A stretch of DNA of 20,144 nt from an uncultured Clostridia bacterium. GTDB taxonomy: Bacteria; Bacillota; Clostridia; Lachnospirales; Bianqueaceae. How positions within the stretch are numbered: the stretch's first letter is position 1; every line of letters starts with the position of its first letter. The DNA is taken from the NCBI GenBank assembly GCA_947570515.1, contig CANOUM010000010.1:1-20144 (forward strand), in the 5' to 3' direction. Made by a program: the position numbers and the translations under genes. The notes under the pieces were generated by a model. It searched no databases. It saw only the letters and a program-made list of their open reading frames with translations, and was not told the DNA's origin. Positions 1-7,690 of this stretch are shown piece after piece.

Positions 1-93
1 ATACAAACTATATCTCTATATCTGCGAAAAATGAAAATTTCTAACAGAGTCTATATACCATAATATGCCATATAAAACTTTCATAAAAGGACG

Positions 94-122
94 TTGTAAA
101 ATGAGAACATTTGTATTATAAT
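94..122 (+). promoter_or_regulatory. sigma-A promoter of the DUF1858 gene
   Basis: A -35 TTGTAA (94-99) and a perfect -10 TATAAT (117-122) are separated by exactly 17 bp. The expected start near 129 leaves a short leader before the ribosome binding site AGGAGGT (142-148). The surrounding 154 bases are AT-rich and hold no other gene I can support. Confidence 0.75.
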
Positions 123-154
123 ATGGACTGTAACAAAAAGCAGGAGGTGTTAAA

Positions 155-376
155 ATGGCTAAGACTGTTACAAAGGATATGATCATTGCGGATCTGCTGA
201 AAGTAGATGAGGCAGTTGTTCCGATTTTAATGGCAAGCGGCATGGGCTGTGTTGGCTGTCCTTCCGCACAAGGTGAAACTTTAGAAGAAGCCTGCTTTGT
301 TCACGGCATCGATTCGGAGCAGGTAATTAAACAGATCAATGATTATTTGGCTCAAAAGGAAAACGAAGAAGCATAA
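155..376 (+). CDS. DUF1858 domain protein (hybrid-cluster-associated redox disulfide type)
   Basis: A 73-residue cytoplasmic protein. Almost its whole length matches the DUF1858 pattern: an N-terminal helix (TKDMIIADLL), then MASGMGCVGC with the CxxC pair C32/C35 and a third cysteine C47 beside H50. Family members are small helical proteins often found near hybrid-cluster or other redox proteins. The paired cysteines are thought to act as a redox disulfide, but no reaction is established. The start is fixed by AGGAGGT six bases upstream of the ATG. The gene is monocistronic, with its own promoter before it and a terminator hairpin after it. No hybrid-cluster gene is visible in this window, so its partner is unknown. 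Confidence 0.85.
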   Translation: MAKTVTKDMIIADLLKVDEAVVPILMASGMGCVGCPSAQGETLEEACFVHGIDSEQVIKQINDYLAQKENEEA

Positions 377-409
377 GCATTGGTTTGTTGAATGAATTCA
401 AAAAGAGAG

Positions 410-446
410 GCGCTGCCTGTGAGTGATGCTTATGGGTAGCGCTTTT
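410..446 (+). terminator. intrinsic terminator after the DUF1858 gene
   Basis: GCGCTGCCT (410-418) pairs with GGGTAGCGC (434-442), nine pairs including two G-U wobbles, around a 15-nt loop. TTTT (443-446) follows. It lies between the DUF1858 stop codon and the ribosome binding site of the next gene. Confidence 0.65.
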
Positions 447-488
447 CAGTAAACAGGAATAAAGAAATATAAGAGAGGAGTGACGAAC

Positions 489-1193
489 ATGAAGGCAGAG
501 CGGATCAATCAGGATCAGATTCGGTTTACGTTAAATGCAGTAGACCTGCAGGAACGTAATCTTAAGGTTTCTGAGCTTGCCTATGGTTCAGAGAAAACAA
601 AGGCTCTCTTTGATGATATGATGAAAACAGCGCTGGAGCAGTTTGGCGTGGATTTTTCAGAAAAGCCTCTGATGATTGAAGCCATTCCCGTTTCCGAGAG
701 CACGCTTACGATCACTGTTACTCGTGTATCGGGTGCAGCGGAGCTGGGGGCTCTGTTCGGCAGCAATTTGCCGGAGGGGCATCGCAGTCAAAAGGAACCG
801 CCGGAGCCTAAAGCGGCCGCCAAGGAAACGAAACGCCGGCAGAGCGGTATAGAGCTTCCGGAAAATGGGGAAGAAGTGATCTATGCTTTCCCTGATTTTG
901 AAAGTCTGTGCAGAACGGCGCGGCATATTCCGCAGCAAGTCAATCTGAAGAATATGTTGTATCATGATGAGCAAAAAGGAAAATATTATTTAATTGTACA
1001 TTATAAAAAAATGGATCAGCGCATCCGTTATGTGGTTTCATTGCTTTCACAATACTGTGAAACGTGGACAATCAACAGACATACCGAAGTGATGATTAAA
1101 GAATACGGGCGTTTAGTGATAAAGGCCAGAGCGATCCAGAAGCTGGCCGCTATCGAGCAGTGGAAAGAAGGAGATTTGCATGCTGGAATTTAA
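489..1193 (+). CDS. mecA: MecA-family adaptor protein
   Basis: A 234-residue cytoplasmic protein of the MecA adaptor family, which delivers substrates to the ClpC/ClpP protease. The N-terminal domain (about residues 1-85) opens with the characteristic MKAERINQDQIRFTL and continues through blocks like those of MecA (SEKTKALFDDMM, LTITVTRVSG). A charged, low-complexity linker (about 90-125) leads to a C-terminal domain starting near VIYAFPDFESLCRTA, where known MecA proteins bind ClpC. An in-frame GTG at 480 abuts the AGAGGAG site, so the ATG at 489 with a 9-base spacing is preferred. The last 14 bases overlap the next gene, which implies translational coupling. Which substrate it adapts cannot be read from the sequence. 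Confidence 0.85.
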   Translation: MKAERINQDQIRFTLNAVDLQERNLKVSELAYGSEKTKALFDDMMKTALEQFGVDFSEKPLMIEAIPVSESTLTITVTRVSGAAELGALFGSNLPEGHRSQKEPPEPKAAAKETKRRQSGIELPENGEEVIYAFPDFESLCRTARHIPQQVNLKNMLYHDEQKGKYYLIVHYKKMDQRIRYVVSLLSQYCETWTINRHTEVMIKEYGRLVIKARAIQKLAAIEQWKEGDLHAGI

Positions 1194-1710
1194 GGTAGGA
1201 GAGTCCTTTCCGCTTCCTCCGGTCGATCAGGAAGGGGCCGTATTTTCTGTGGAACCTTATTCCATGATGCTCATCTATCGCTATGATAGACCTACGGAGG
1301 CAGAGGTTCAGGAGTTTAAAACGGGCGATTATCAGCTGGCCGTTACGGAGCTGCGTAAGGTACTGTTTATTTTATCAAAATTCGGGCGTTTAAATTGGTC
1401 GGACTGCGCCTATAGCAGTCAGCTATCCGCATCCTCTAAGGAACTGCCCGAATTAAAAGAAGGACATAAAGGTTATGCAATTGACGCGTTTTTGGTCGAT
1501 TGTCATGACAATACCTTAAAGGCGCACCGCCTGATCCGGATGAATCCGGAGTTTTCAAGAAAATTTAAGGTACTTTTGCTTGACGACGGGCAGAAAAGTT
1601 TTCAACAGGAGGAATATGAGCAGGCTGTTTCTTATGTCTACCGTACGTATTCCACGAAGGATTTGTTAAAAATAAGTCTGATGCAGATGAAAGGCAGAGC
1701 GCCGCAGTAG
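1180..1710 (+). CDS. conserved-looking protein of unknown function
   Basis: A 176-residue soluble protein that I do not recognise. It has no signal peptide and no membrane segment. It is mixed alpha/beta in character, with a hydrophobic middle (ELRKVLFILSKFGRLNW) and a C-terminal part rich in tyrosine and lysine. The start is well supported: AAGGAG lies six bases before the ATG. It begins 14 bases before the end of the MecA gene, so the two are probably translated together. A role linked to the MecA adaptor is possible but rests only on this overlap. Coding is supported by its normal codon use and by the unbroken frame. Confidence 0.75.
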   Translation: MLEFKVGESFPLPPVDQEGAVFSVEPYSMMLIYRYDRPTEAEVQEFKTGDYQLAVTELRKVLFILSKFGRLNWSDCAYSSQLSASSKELPELKEGHKGYAIDAFLVDCHDNTLKAHRLIRMNPEFSRKFKVLLLDDGQKSFQQEEYEQAVSYVYRTYSTKDLLKISLMQMKGRAPQ

Positions 1711-1753
1711 GACACGGTCACGCAATAAATTTGTAAAAGCAGGAGAAACAAAC

Positions 1754-1789
1754 AAGCACCACTCAATCCACGGCAGGAGAGTGGTGCTT
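1754..1789 (+). other. perfect 11-bp hairpin between the mecA pair and tsaE
   Basis: AAGCACCACTC (1754-1764) is exactly complementary to GAGTGGTGCTT (1779-1789), with a 14-nt loop. There is no run of T after it, only AATCAATG, so it is a poor intrinsic terminator. It may be an attenuator, an RNA-processing site, or a weak terminator separating the two units. Confidence 0.55.
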
Positions 1790-1831
1790 AATCAATGCAT
1801 ATATGTGCTGATTCAAGAAAGGAGGAGTCCC

Positions 1832-2269
1832 TTGCATATTTTACAATCCTATGGAGAAGAAGAAACTTTTAAAATCGGGCAAATGCTAGGAAGAAAAGCA
1901 CTCCCGGGACAGATTTTTTGTCTGGTCGGCGATCTGGGAACCGGGAAAACAGTTCTGGCTAAGGGCATGGCAGACGGACTGGGGATTCAGGAAGATATTG
2001 TCAGTCCTACCTTTACCATTGTGCAGGAGTATCAGGGGAGACTTCCCTTTTATCATTTTGATATTTATCGGATTATGGATGAAGATGAACTCTTTGAGAT
2101 CGGCTGGGAAGAATACATAAACGGAAACGGCGTGTGTCTGGTCGAATGGGCCGATCAGGTGCCGGAGGCAATTCCGCCGGAGGCAGACTGGATTCAGATT
2201 GAAAAAGAGCTTAGTCAGGGCATATCATACCGTAAAATTACGATTAAAGAAGGAATAAAGCGATGCTGA
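1832..2269 (+). CDS. tsaE: tRNA t6A biosynthesis ATPase TsaE
   Basis: A 145-residue cytoplasmic P-loop ATPase that works with TsaB and TsaD to make N6-threonylcarbamoyladenosine at position 37 of ANN-decoding tRNAs. Visible features are the Walker A loop GDLGTGKT (residues 33-40), the SPTF motif (58-61), HFDIYR (75-80) and EWAD (105-108), all typical of the family. I chose the TTG start at 1832 because AAAGGAGG (1818-1825) sits six bases upstream and gives the usual family length. An upstream in-frame GTG at 1781 lies inside a hairpin and would add 17 residues unlike the family. The gene overlaps tsaB by seven bases. Confidence 0.92.
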   Translation: MHILQSYGEEETFKIGQMLGRKALPGQIFCLVGDLGTGKTVLAKGMADGLGIQEDIVSPTFTIVQEYQGRLPFYHFDIYRIMDEDELFEIGWEEYINGNGVCLVEWADQVPEAIPPEADWIQIEKELSQGISYRKITIKEGIKRC

Positions 2270-2994
2270 TATTAGGAATTGAAGCGGCTGCCAAGGTAGC
2301 GGGAACAGCGCTATATGAAGATGGCCGTATTTTAGCGGAGCAAATGGTGAATGGTGCCCTTACCCATTCAGAAACATTGATGCCGATGGTCGATGCCGTT
2401 TTTAAGGCGGCCGGCCGGCGGCCGGAGCAGCTGGATTATATTGCTTTGACCAGTGGTCCAGGATCGTTTACCGGGCTTAGAATCGGAGCGGCTACAGCAA
2501 AGGGACTGGCTCTGGGGCTTCGGATTCCCATTATTCCGCTGTCTACACTGGAGGTATTAGCATATGGTGCCGGCAGCGAGGAATGCCACGTGCCGATTAT
2601 GGATGCCCGCAGAGGGCAGGTATACAGCGCAGTCTATGCGGGTGAGCAGGTATTGATGGAGCCGCAGGCGATCAGTATACAGGAGCTGGCAGAGAAGCTG
2701 CAGGCATGGGGACGGACTTGTATGTTTATGGGGGATGCCGCCGATCTGTATCGTGAGCAGCTTTCAGCTCTGCTGGGTGACAAGTACCGCATAGCACCGC
2801 CGCATCAAAAAGACTTGCGGGCCGCTGCGGCAGCGGCTTTAGCGGCCGATAAACTGGCAAGAGGGCTGGCGAGGGGGATCAGCGGCAGCGAGCTGACGAT
2901 CGAATATCTACGCAAGCCTCAGGCAGAGCGCGAAAGAGAAGAGAGATTATTGGCTGAGGCTTTGCCTCAGGCGCAGCGAGGAACAGGCGTATGA
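2263..2994 (+). CDS. tsaB: tRNA threonylcarbamoyladenosine biosynthesis protein TsaB
   Basis: A 243-residue cytoplasmic protein with an ASKHA-type fold, the non-catalytic partner of TsaD in t6A synthesis. It starts with the family's MLILGIEAA strand. It carries the conserved block THSETLMPMV followed by LTSGPGSFTGLRIG (about residues 63-76), the hallmark of TsaB. The C-terminal 20 residues are a charged helix rich in Arg and Glu. It overlaps tsaE upstream by seven bases and rimI downstream by four (ATGA), so the three are translationally coupled. Confidence 0.93.
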   Translation: MLILGIEAAAKVAGTALYEDGRILAEQMVNGALTHSETLMPMVDAVFKAAGRRPEQLDYIALTSGPGSFTGLRIGAATAKGLALGLRIPIIPLSTLEVLAYGAGSEECHVPIMDARRGQVYSAVYAGEQVLMEPQAISIQELAEKLQAWGRTCMFMGDAADLYREQLSALLGDKYRIAPPHQKDLRAAAAAALAADKLARGLARGISGSELTIEYLRKPQAEREREERLLAEALPQAQRGTGV

Positions 2995-3431
2995 CCGTGC
3001 GAAATATGCGCGAAGCAGATCTTGATAGGGTATGCCAAATCGAAGAGGCAACTTTTTCGGTGCCGTGGTCAAGAGAGTCGATCAAAAAAGAAATTTGTGA
3101 AAATGAGCAGGCGCATTATCTGATCGCAGAAGAGGACGGAGAGATTGCAGGATATGGCGGATTCTGGCAGGTGCTGGATGAGGGGCATATCATGAATATC
3201 GCGGTAGATGAAAAGTGGCGGCAGAGAGGCATCGGCGAGACGCTGCTGCGCGAGATGATTGCACAAGGCAAGCAGCTGGGGATTCTTTACTGGACGCTGG
3301 AGGTCAGAGTGACCAATCGAGCGGCGATTTCACTATATGAGAAGATCGGGTTTAGCTCAGCAGGGATTCGTCCCGGATATTATGAAAAACCGAAGGAAAA
3401 CGCATATATTATGTGGTATCAGGCAGACTAA
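2991..3431 (+). CDS. rimI: ribosomal-protein-alanine N-acetyltransferase RimI-like
   Basis: A 146-residue GNAT acetyltransferase. RimI acetylates the N-terminal alanine of ribosomal protein S18, and related proteins may acetylate other N termini. The GNAT order is clear: an N-terminal strand (MTVRNMREADLDRVCQIEEATF), a beta-4 strand IMNIAVD, the acetyl-CoA loop WRQRGIGETLL (about 76-86), LEVRVTNRAAISLYEKIGF and a tyrosine-rich C terminus (GYYEKPKENAYIM), as in RimI. The ATG overlaps the tsaB stop. In many Firmicutes tsaD follows or precedes this trio; here the next gene is a DUF1846 protein. Confidence 0.9.
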   Translation: MTVRNMREADLDRVCQIEEATFSVPWSRESIKKEICENEQAHYLIAEEDGEIAGYGGFWQVLDEGHIMNIAVDEKWRQRGIGETLLREMIAQGKQLGILYWTLEVRVTNRAAISLYEKIGFSSAGIRPGYYEKPKENAYIMWYQAD

Positions 3432-3447
3432 AGAAAGGGAGAAAAGG

Positions 3448-4929
3448 ATGAAGATCGGGTTTGATAATGAAAAATACGTAAGGATGCAGTCGGAGCATAT
3501 TCGGGAGCGCATTGCCAGCTTTGGCGGCAAGCTGTATTTGGAGTTTGGCGGTAAACTGTTTGATGATTATCATGCATCACGGGTACTGCCGGGATTTGAG
3601 CCGGATAGTAAGATGAGGATGCTGCAGCAGCTGGCCGATCAGGCGGAAATTGTGATTGCGATCAATGCGGCAGATATCGAAAAGAAACGGATTCGGGGAG
3701 ATCTGGGGATTACCTATGATTTAGAAGTTATGCGTCTGATTGATAATTTCAGAGAGCGTGGCCTGCAGGTGAGCGCTGTAGTACTGACCTGCTTTGCCGG
3801 ACAACCTATGGCGGAAAGCTTTCAAAAGCATTTAGAGGGAAAAGGCATTGCCGTGTACCGACATTATCCGATCGAAGGCTATCCTTCTGATATTGCCAAA
3901 ATTGTTAGCAGTGAGGGATATGGACGAAATGAATACATAAAGACCACGCGGTCTTTGGTGGTGGTTACGGCGCCGGGACCGGGCAGCGGTAAGCTGGCGA
4001 CCTGCCTTTCACAGATCTATCAGGATCATGAGCGCGGGGTACAGTCCGGATATGCTAAGTTTGAGACCTTTCCGATCTGGAACCTGCCGCTCAGCCATCC
4101 GGTGAATGTGGCGTATGAAGCGGCAACCGCAGATCTGAACGACGTCAATATGATCGATCCTTTTCATTTAAAAGCTTATAATAAAATTTGCGTTAATTAT
4201 AATCGGGATGTCGAAACCTTCCCGGTATTGTCAGCTATGTTTACCAAGATATATGGTGAATGTCCGTATCAGTCCCCGACGGATATGGGAGTTAATATGG
4301 CGGGAAATTGCATCTTTGATGATGCGGCCGTGTCAAAGGCTTCGCGGCAGGAAATTCTGCGCCGGTATTTTCAGGCGCAGTGTAATTTGAAAAAAGAAGT
4401 GGGTACGGAGACAGAGGTGCGCAAGATTGAGCTTCTCATGAGTCAGCTGGGGCTTGAGGTCAATGAACGCGGCATTGTGGAAGCGGCATATCAGATGGCA
4501 GAGGAGACAGGAGAGCCGGCAGTCGCAATGGAGCTTGCAAACGGCGATGTTGTGATGGGGCATACTTCAAAGCTGATGGGAGCCTCTGCGGCGGTGATTA
4601 TGAATGCGTTAAAGCATTTGGCCGGGATTCCCAAGGAGATTGATCTGATTTCGCCGACGGTCATCGAGCCCATCCAGCGGCTTAAGACCAATCATTTCGG
4701 CAGTCAGAATCCGCGCCTTCATTCGGATGAAATTCTGATTGCGCTTTCGATCTGTGCTGCCAGCGATGATACGGCAAAACAGGCACTGGATCAGCTGGAC
4801 AGGCTGGAGGGAAGCGAGGTGCACTCTAGTGTAATTTTGAGCGGAGTGGATGAAGGAGTTTTTAGAAAACTGGGAACACATCTTACCTGCACGCCGTATT
4901 ACCAGACGCAGAAGTTATATCGTAAATAA
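3448..4929 (+). CDS. DUF1846 family protein
   Basis: A 493-residue cytoplasmic protein of the DUF1846 family, whose length and opening (MKIGFDNEKYVRMQSEHIRERI) fit the family. Residues around 172-182 form a glycine-rich VVTAPGPGSGK stretch that resembles a nucleotide-binding loop. The following part (YAKFETFPIWNLPLSHPVN...) is also conserved in the family. No biochemical role is firmly known to me. An in-frame opening extends upstream into rimI, but the ATG at 3448 has the ribosome binding site GAAAGGGAG upstream and matches the family N terminus. It follows rimI by 16 bases and precedes the ThuA-like gene by 19, so it lies within one transcription unit. Confidence 0.88.
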   Translation: MKIGFDNEKYVRMQSEHIRERIASFGGKLYLEFGGKLFDDYHASRVLPGFEPDSKMRMLQQLADQAEIVIAINAADIEKKRIRGDLGITYDLEVMRLIDNFRERGLQVSAVVLTCFAGQPMAESFQKHLEGKGIAVYRHYPIEGYPSDIAKIVSSEGYGRNEYIKTTRSLVVVTAPGPGSGKLATCLSQIYQDHERGVQSGYAKFETFPIWNLPLSHPVNVAYEAATADLNDVNMIDPFHLKAYNKICVNYNRDVETFPVLSAMFTKIYGECPYQSPTDMGVNMAGNCIFDDAAVSKASRQEILRRYFQAQCNLKKEVGTETEVRKIELLMSQLGLEVNERGIVEAAYQMAEETGEPAVAMELANGDVVMGHTSKLMGASAAVIMNALKHLAGIPKEIDLISPTVIEPIQRLKTNHFGSQNPRLHSDEILIALSICAASDDTAKQALDQLDRLEGSEVHSSVILSGVDEGVFRKLGTHLTCTPYYQTQKLYRK

Positions 4930-4948
4930 TCAATAAAAGGAGAAGAGC

Positions 4949-5779
4949 ATGCGAGTTTTAATTTATAATGAATTTATGCATGAGCAAAAAGAAGGTTCGG
5001 AGGCGCAGAAGATGTATCCGAGAGGAATTCATATGGCGATTGCAGAGGGACTTCAAAAGCTGGATCAGGAGCTTGTTTTTCAGTATGCGACACTGGAGAA
5101 TCATCAGGAAGTGCTGACAGAAGAAGCGTTAGCAGAGACAGATGTGCTGATTTGGTGGGGACATATGCATCATCAGGATGTAGATGATGCGGCTGTGATA
5201 AAAGTATGTGAAGCCGTTAATAAAGGAATGGGACTGATCGTACTGCATTCCGGTCATGAATCGAAAGTATTTCAGCGGCTTATGGGGACGCGCTGCTCGG
5301 TGCATTGGAGAGAGTCTAATGAAAACGGACATATCTGGCTGCTGGATGAAACGCATCCCATCGTGCAGGGAGTGCAAAATCCGCTGGATTTATCAGCGGA
5401 GGAGACCTATGCAGAGCCGTTTGATATTCCAAAGCCGGATGAATTGCTGGGCATTACCTGGTGGAAAGGCGGCGAGATTTTCCGCGGTATGAATCTGTAT
5501 CACAGAGGACGGGGCAAGATCTTCTATTTCCATCCGGGACATGAGACGCTCCCCAGCTATTATAACGAGCAGGTGCTCAAGGTCATCGATAATGCCGTAC
5601 ATTATCTGCAGCCGGTTTCCCGTGTGCAGAAGCTGACATCCTGTTACAAGGTGCCGCAGGAAAGCGATATTCGAGACGCTTTGTTTGAAGAAAAAGAAGG
5701 CAGACTGCAATATAAAGGATATCACTCTGCCCATGAGTGGAAGGCTGTTAGAATGAATGCAGAGGAGGAAGAGAGATGA
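4949..5779 (+). CDS. ThuA-like domain protein
   Basis: A 276-residue soluble protein. Residues 1 to about 220 match the ThuA-like, class I glutamine-amidotransferase-type fold: MRVLIYNEFMHE at the first strand, then ADVLIWWGHMHH-like (about 63-73), GLIVLHSGH (about 95-103) and, near the end of the domain, GKIFYFHPGHETLPSYYN. ThuA was named from trehalose utilisation in rhizobia, but most family members have no proven reaction. About 50 charged residues after the domain are an extension of unknown role. AAAGGAG precedes the ATG. The stop overlaps the next gene by four bases (ATGA), so translation is coupled to the M42 peptidase. Confidence 0.85.
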   Translation: MRVLIYNEFMHEQKEGSEAQKMYPRGIHMAIAEGLQKLDQELVFQYATLENHQEVLTEEALAETDVLIWWGHMHHQDVDDAAVIKVCEAVNKGMGLIVLHSGHESKVFQRLMGTRCSVHWRESNENGHIWLLDETHPIVQGVQNPLDLSAEETYAEPFDIPKPDELLGITWWKGGEIFRGMNLYHRGRGKIFYFHPGHETLPSYYNEQVLKVIDNAVHYLQPVSRVQKLTSCYKVPQESDIRDALFEEKEGRLQYKGYHSAHEWKAVRMNAEEEER

Positions 5780-6816
5780 ACCGCGAATTTTTAAAAGAAT
5801 TATTGCTCACGCCATCCGTGAGCGGTCATGAAGAAGCCATTCAAAGAAAAGCGCTTGCCTATGGCGAGGCTTTTGCGCAAAAGCAGCTTTGTGATCCGGC
5901 CGGTAATGTCATCTCAGTGGTCAATCCAGAGTCTGCGTGCCGGGTGCTTCTCTGCGGCCATATCGACGAAATTGGTTTTATTGTGACCCATATTCAAAAC
6001 GACGGCATGCTGCGGCTGGCGAAAGCGGGCGGTGTGCGCCCGGGACTGTACGTAGGAACACCTGTGCAGATTTTGCATGAAGGACATAAGGTGGACGGCG
6101 TAGTAGCAGTAACAGGCTCTCTGATTAAAAAGGGAGATGTAACTGCCGGAGACCTAATTGTAGATATAGGTGCTGAAAGCCGCGAAGAAGCCTTACAACA
6201 TGTAGCAATCGGAGATCCTGTATGCGCCGATACACAGGTGCATGAGCTGTTAAATGACCGCGTATCTTCACGAGGATTGGATGATCGCACCGGAGCTTTT
6301 GTGATCTTGGAGGCAGCTAAGCGCGCAGCGCAAAAAGGGGCGCAGGCCGGCATTTACGCTGCAACGACTGTGGGCGAGGAAACAACCATGCGGGGAGCTT
6401 ATTATGCCGCAAGCCGTGTCAAGCCCAGCTGTGCCATTATAGTGGATGTCACATGGGTGAGCGATGCACCGGAAACGAATGCAGCGGATACCGGCGAGGT
6501 AGGGCTTGGAAAAGGACCGGTGCTTTGCATGAGCTCGGTAGTTAATAAAAAGATGAACGCGCTTCTTAAACAGATTGCGAAAGATAAACAGATTCCGGTG
6601 CAATGGGAGCTGGCACCAGCAGGTACGAGTACTGATGGGGATAAAGTGAATCTCTCCGGTGAAGGAGTACCGATCGCGCTGGTTTCCATTCCGCTGCGCT
6701 ATATGCATAGCTCAGTGGAGATTGCAAGCTGGAGAGATCTGGAGAACTGTATTGAACTGATCAGTGAATTTTTGCTTCAGATTCAGGAAGGGTTTGATTA
6801 CTGTCCGTTAAGCTGA
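5776..6816 (+). CDS. M42 family metallo-aminopeptidase
   Basis: A 346-residue cytoplasmic peptidase of family M42, whose members are di-metal aminopeptidases that form large tetrahedral complexes and trim short peptides. The expected ligands can be placed in order: H62 with D64 in CGHIDEIGF, D169/D170 in LDDRTG, the catalytic pair E201/E202 in TTVGEETTMRGA, D224 in IVDVTW, and H311 in YMHSS near the C terminus. Family members are sometimes annotated as endoglucanases, but the peptidase role is the supported one. The start overlaps the ThuA-like gene and uses GAGGAGGAAG. It is the last gene before a strong terminator. Confidence 0.92.
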   Translation: MNREFLKELLLTPSVSGHEEAIQRKALAYGEAFAQKQLCDPAGNVISVVNPESACRVLLCGHIDEIGFIVTHIQNDGMLRLAKAGGVRPGLYVGTPVQILHEGHKVDGVVAVTGSLIKKGDVTAGDLIVDIGAESREEALQHVAIGDPVCADTQVHELLNDRVSSRGLDDRTGAFVILEAAKRAAQKGAQAGIYAATTVGEETTMRGAYYAASRVKPSCAIIVDVTWVSDAPETNAADTGEVGLGKGPVLCMSSVVNKKMNALLKQIAKDKQIPVQWELAPAGTSTDGDKVNLSGEGVPIALVSIPLRYMHSSVEIASWRDLENCIELISEFLLQIQEGFDYCPLS

Positions 6817-6823
6817 CACGAAG

Positions 6824-6864
6824 TCCCTAAAGAGCTTGGGTAAAACCGCTCTTTAGGGATTTTT
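6824..6864 (+). terminator. strong intrinsic terminator after the M42 peptidase
   Basis: TCCCTAAAGAGC (6824-6835) pairs perfectly over 12 bp with GCTCTTTAGGGA (6848-6859) around a 12-nt loop. TTTTT (6860-6864) follows at once. It begins eight bases after the stop codon and closes the tsaE-to-M42 unit. Confidence 0.9.
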
Positions 6865-6881
6865 ATGCAACATGACAAAAC

Positions 6882-6925
6882 TGTCACTTTAAAGTCACGA
6901 GGTTGTCATCTTCATATGGTATTCT
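6882..6925 (+). promoter_or_regulatory. PhoB/OmpR-type box and promoter of the first ABC/two-component operon
   Basis: Three direct half-sites, TGTCAC (6882), AGTCAC (6893) and TGTCAT (6904), each start exactly 11 bp after the previous one. The last ends 10 bp before a plausible -10, TATTCT (6920-6925), and stands in place of a good -35. Dimers of PhoB/OmpR-family regulators bind such 11-bp repeats and activate from this position. The regulator encoded at 10118 in the same operon is the natural candidate, which would make the operon autoregulated. That link is inference. Confidence 0.6.
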
Positions 6926-7006
6926 AAGCGTATCAGCAAATTAGATACTCATGCTGCAAATAAATGGAAAAAGTCATTAATTCAATGTTTAGGAATGGAG
7001 ATTGCA

Positions 7007-7690
7007 ATGGAAATATTGAGAGTAGAGAATCTAACTAAAATGTATGGAAACGGACTCAATCAGGTGGCAGCGCTGGATCATGTTTCATTTTCGGTGGAAA
7101 AAGGAGAATTTATTGCCATTATGGGACCTTCCGGCAGCGGGAAATCCACACTGCTGCATCTTTTGGGGGCTGTTGATCGTCCCACAGAAGGAAAGGTCTA
7201 TATGGATGGGCAGGATGTGTTTCAGCAGGATGATGAAAAATTAGCAGTATTTCGCCGCCGGCAAGTAGGACTGATCTATCAGTTTTATAATCTGGTTTCT
7301 GTACTGGATGTTCGCGAAAATATGACGCTGCCGCTATTGATGGATCAGCGTGAAATCAATGAAGAAAGATTGAGCGAGCTGCTGCATATTTTAAATATGG
7401 AGGGGCGGGAAAAGCATCTGCCCAGTGAGCTTTCCGGAGGTCAACAGCAGCGCGTTGCCATCGGGAGGGCTCTGATGACAGCGCCGGCAGTGCTGCTGGC
7501 GGATGAGCCGACCGGAAATTTGGATTCTAAAAATAGCCAGGAGATTGTAGCGCTGCTCAAAAAGTCTAACCGTGAATACGGACAGACACTCATTATGATC
7601 ACACATGATGAAAATATCGCATGGCAGGCTGATCGGATCATCACATTAGCGGATGGCAAAATTCAACAGGATGAGGTGATCCGCCGATGA
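7007..7690 (+). CDS. ABC transporter ATP-binding protein (MacB/LolD-like)
   Basis: A 227-residue cytoplasmic ATPase. It shows Walker A GPSGSGKST (40-48), a Q-loop (LIYQFYNLV), signature LSGGQQQR (about 142-149), Walker B VLLADEPTGNLD (about 162-173) and the switch histidine in MITHDE. The LADEPTGNLD form is typical of ATPases that serve FtsX-type permeases. The ATG at 7007 has GGAG (6997-7000) six bases upstream; the ATG at 6995 would have its site too close. It overlaps the permease gene by four bases. With the kinase and regulator downstream, it probably belongs to a module for antimicrobial-peptide or cell-envelope stress, but the substrate is not visible. Confidence 0.93.
   Translation: MEILRVENLTKMYGNGLNQVAALDHVSFSVEKGEFIAIMGPSGSGKSTLLHLLGAVDRPTEGKVYMDGQDVFQQDDEKLAVFRRRQVGLIYQFYNLVSVLDVRENMTLPLLMDQREINEERLSELLHILNMEGREKHLPSELSGGQQQRVAIGRALMTAPAVLLADEPTGNLDSKNSQEIVALLKKSNREYGQTLIMITHDENIAWQADRIITLADGKIQQDEVIRR

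Noticed and set aside
16..243. A 75-residue minus-strand frame at the left edge
   Set aside because: It runs through the DUF1858 promoter and gene in antisense and has no sign of coding.
1781..1831. An upstream GTG start for tsaE
   Set aside because: The GTG sits inside a perfect hairpin, and the extra residues do not fit the family. TTG at 1832 has a near-ideal ribosome binding site.
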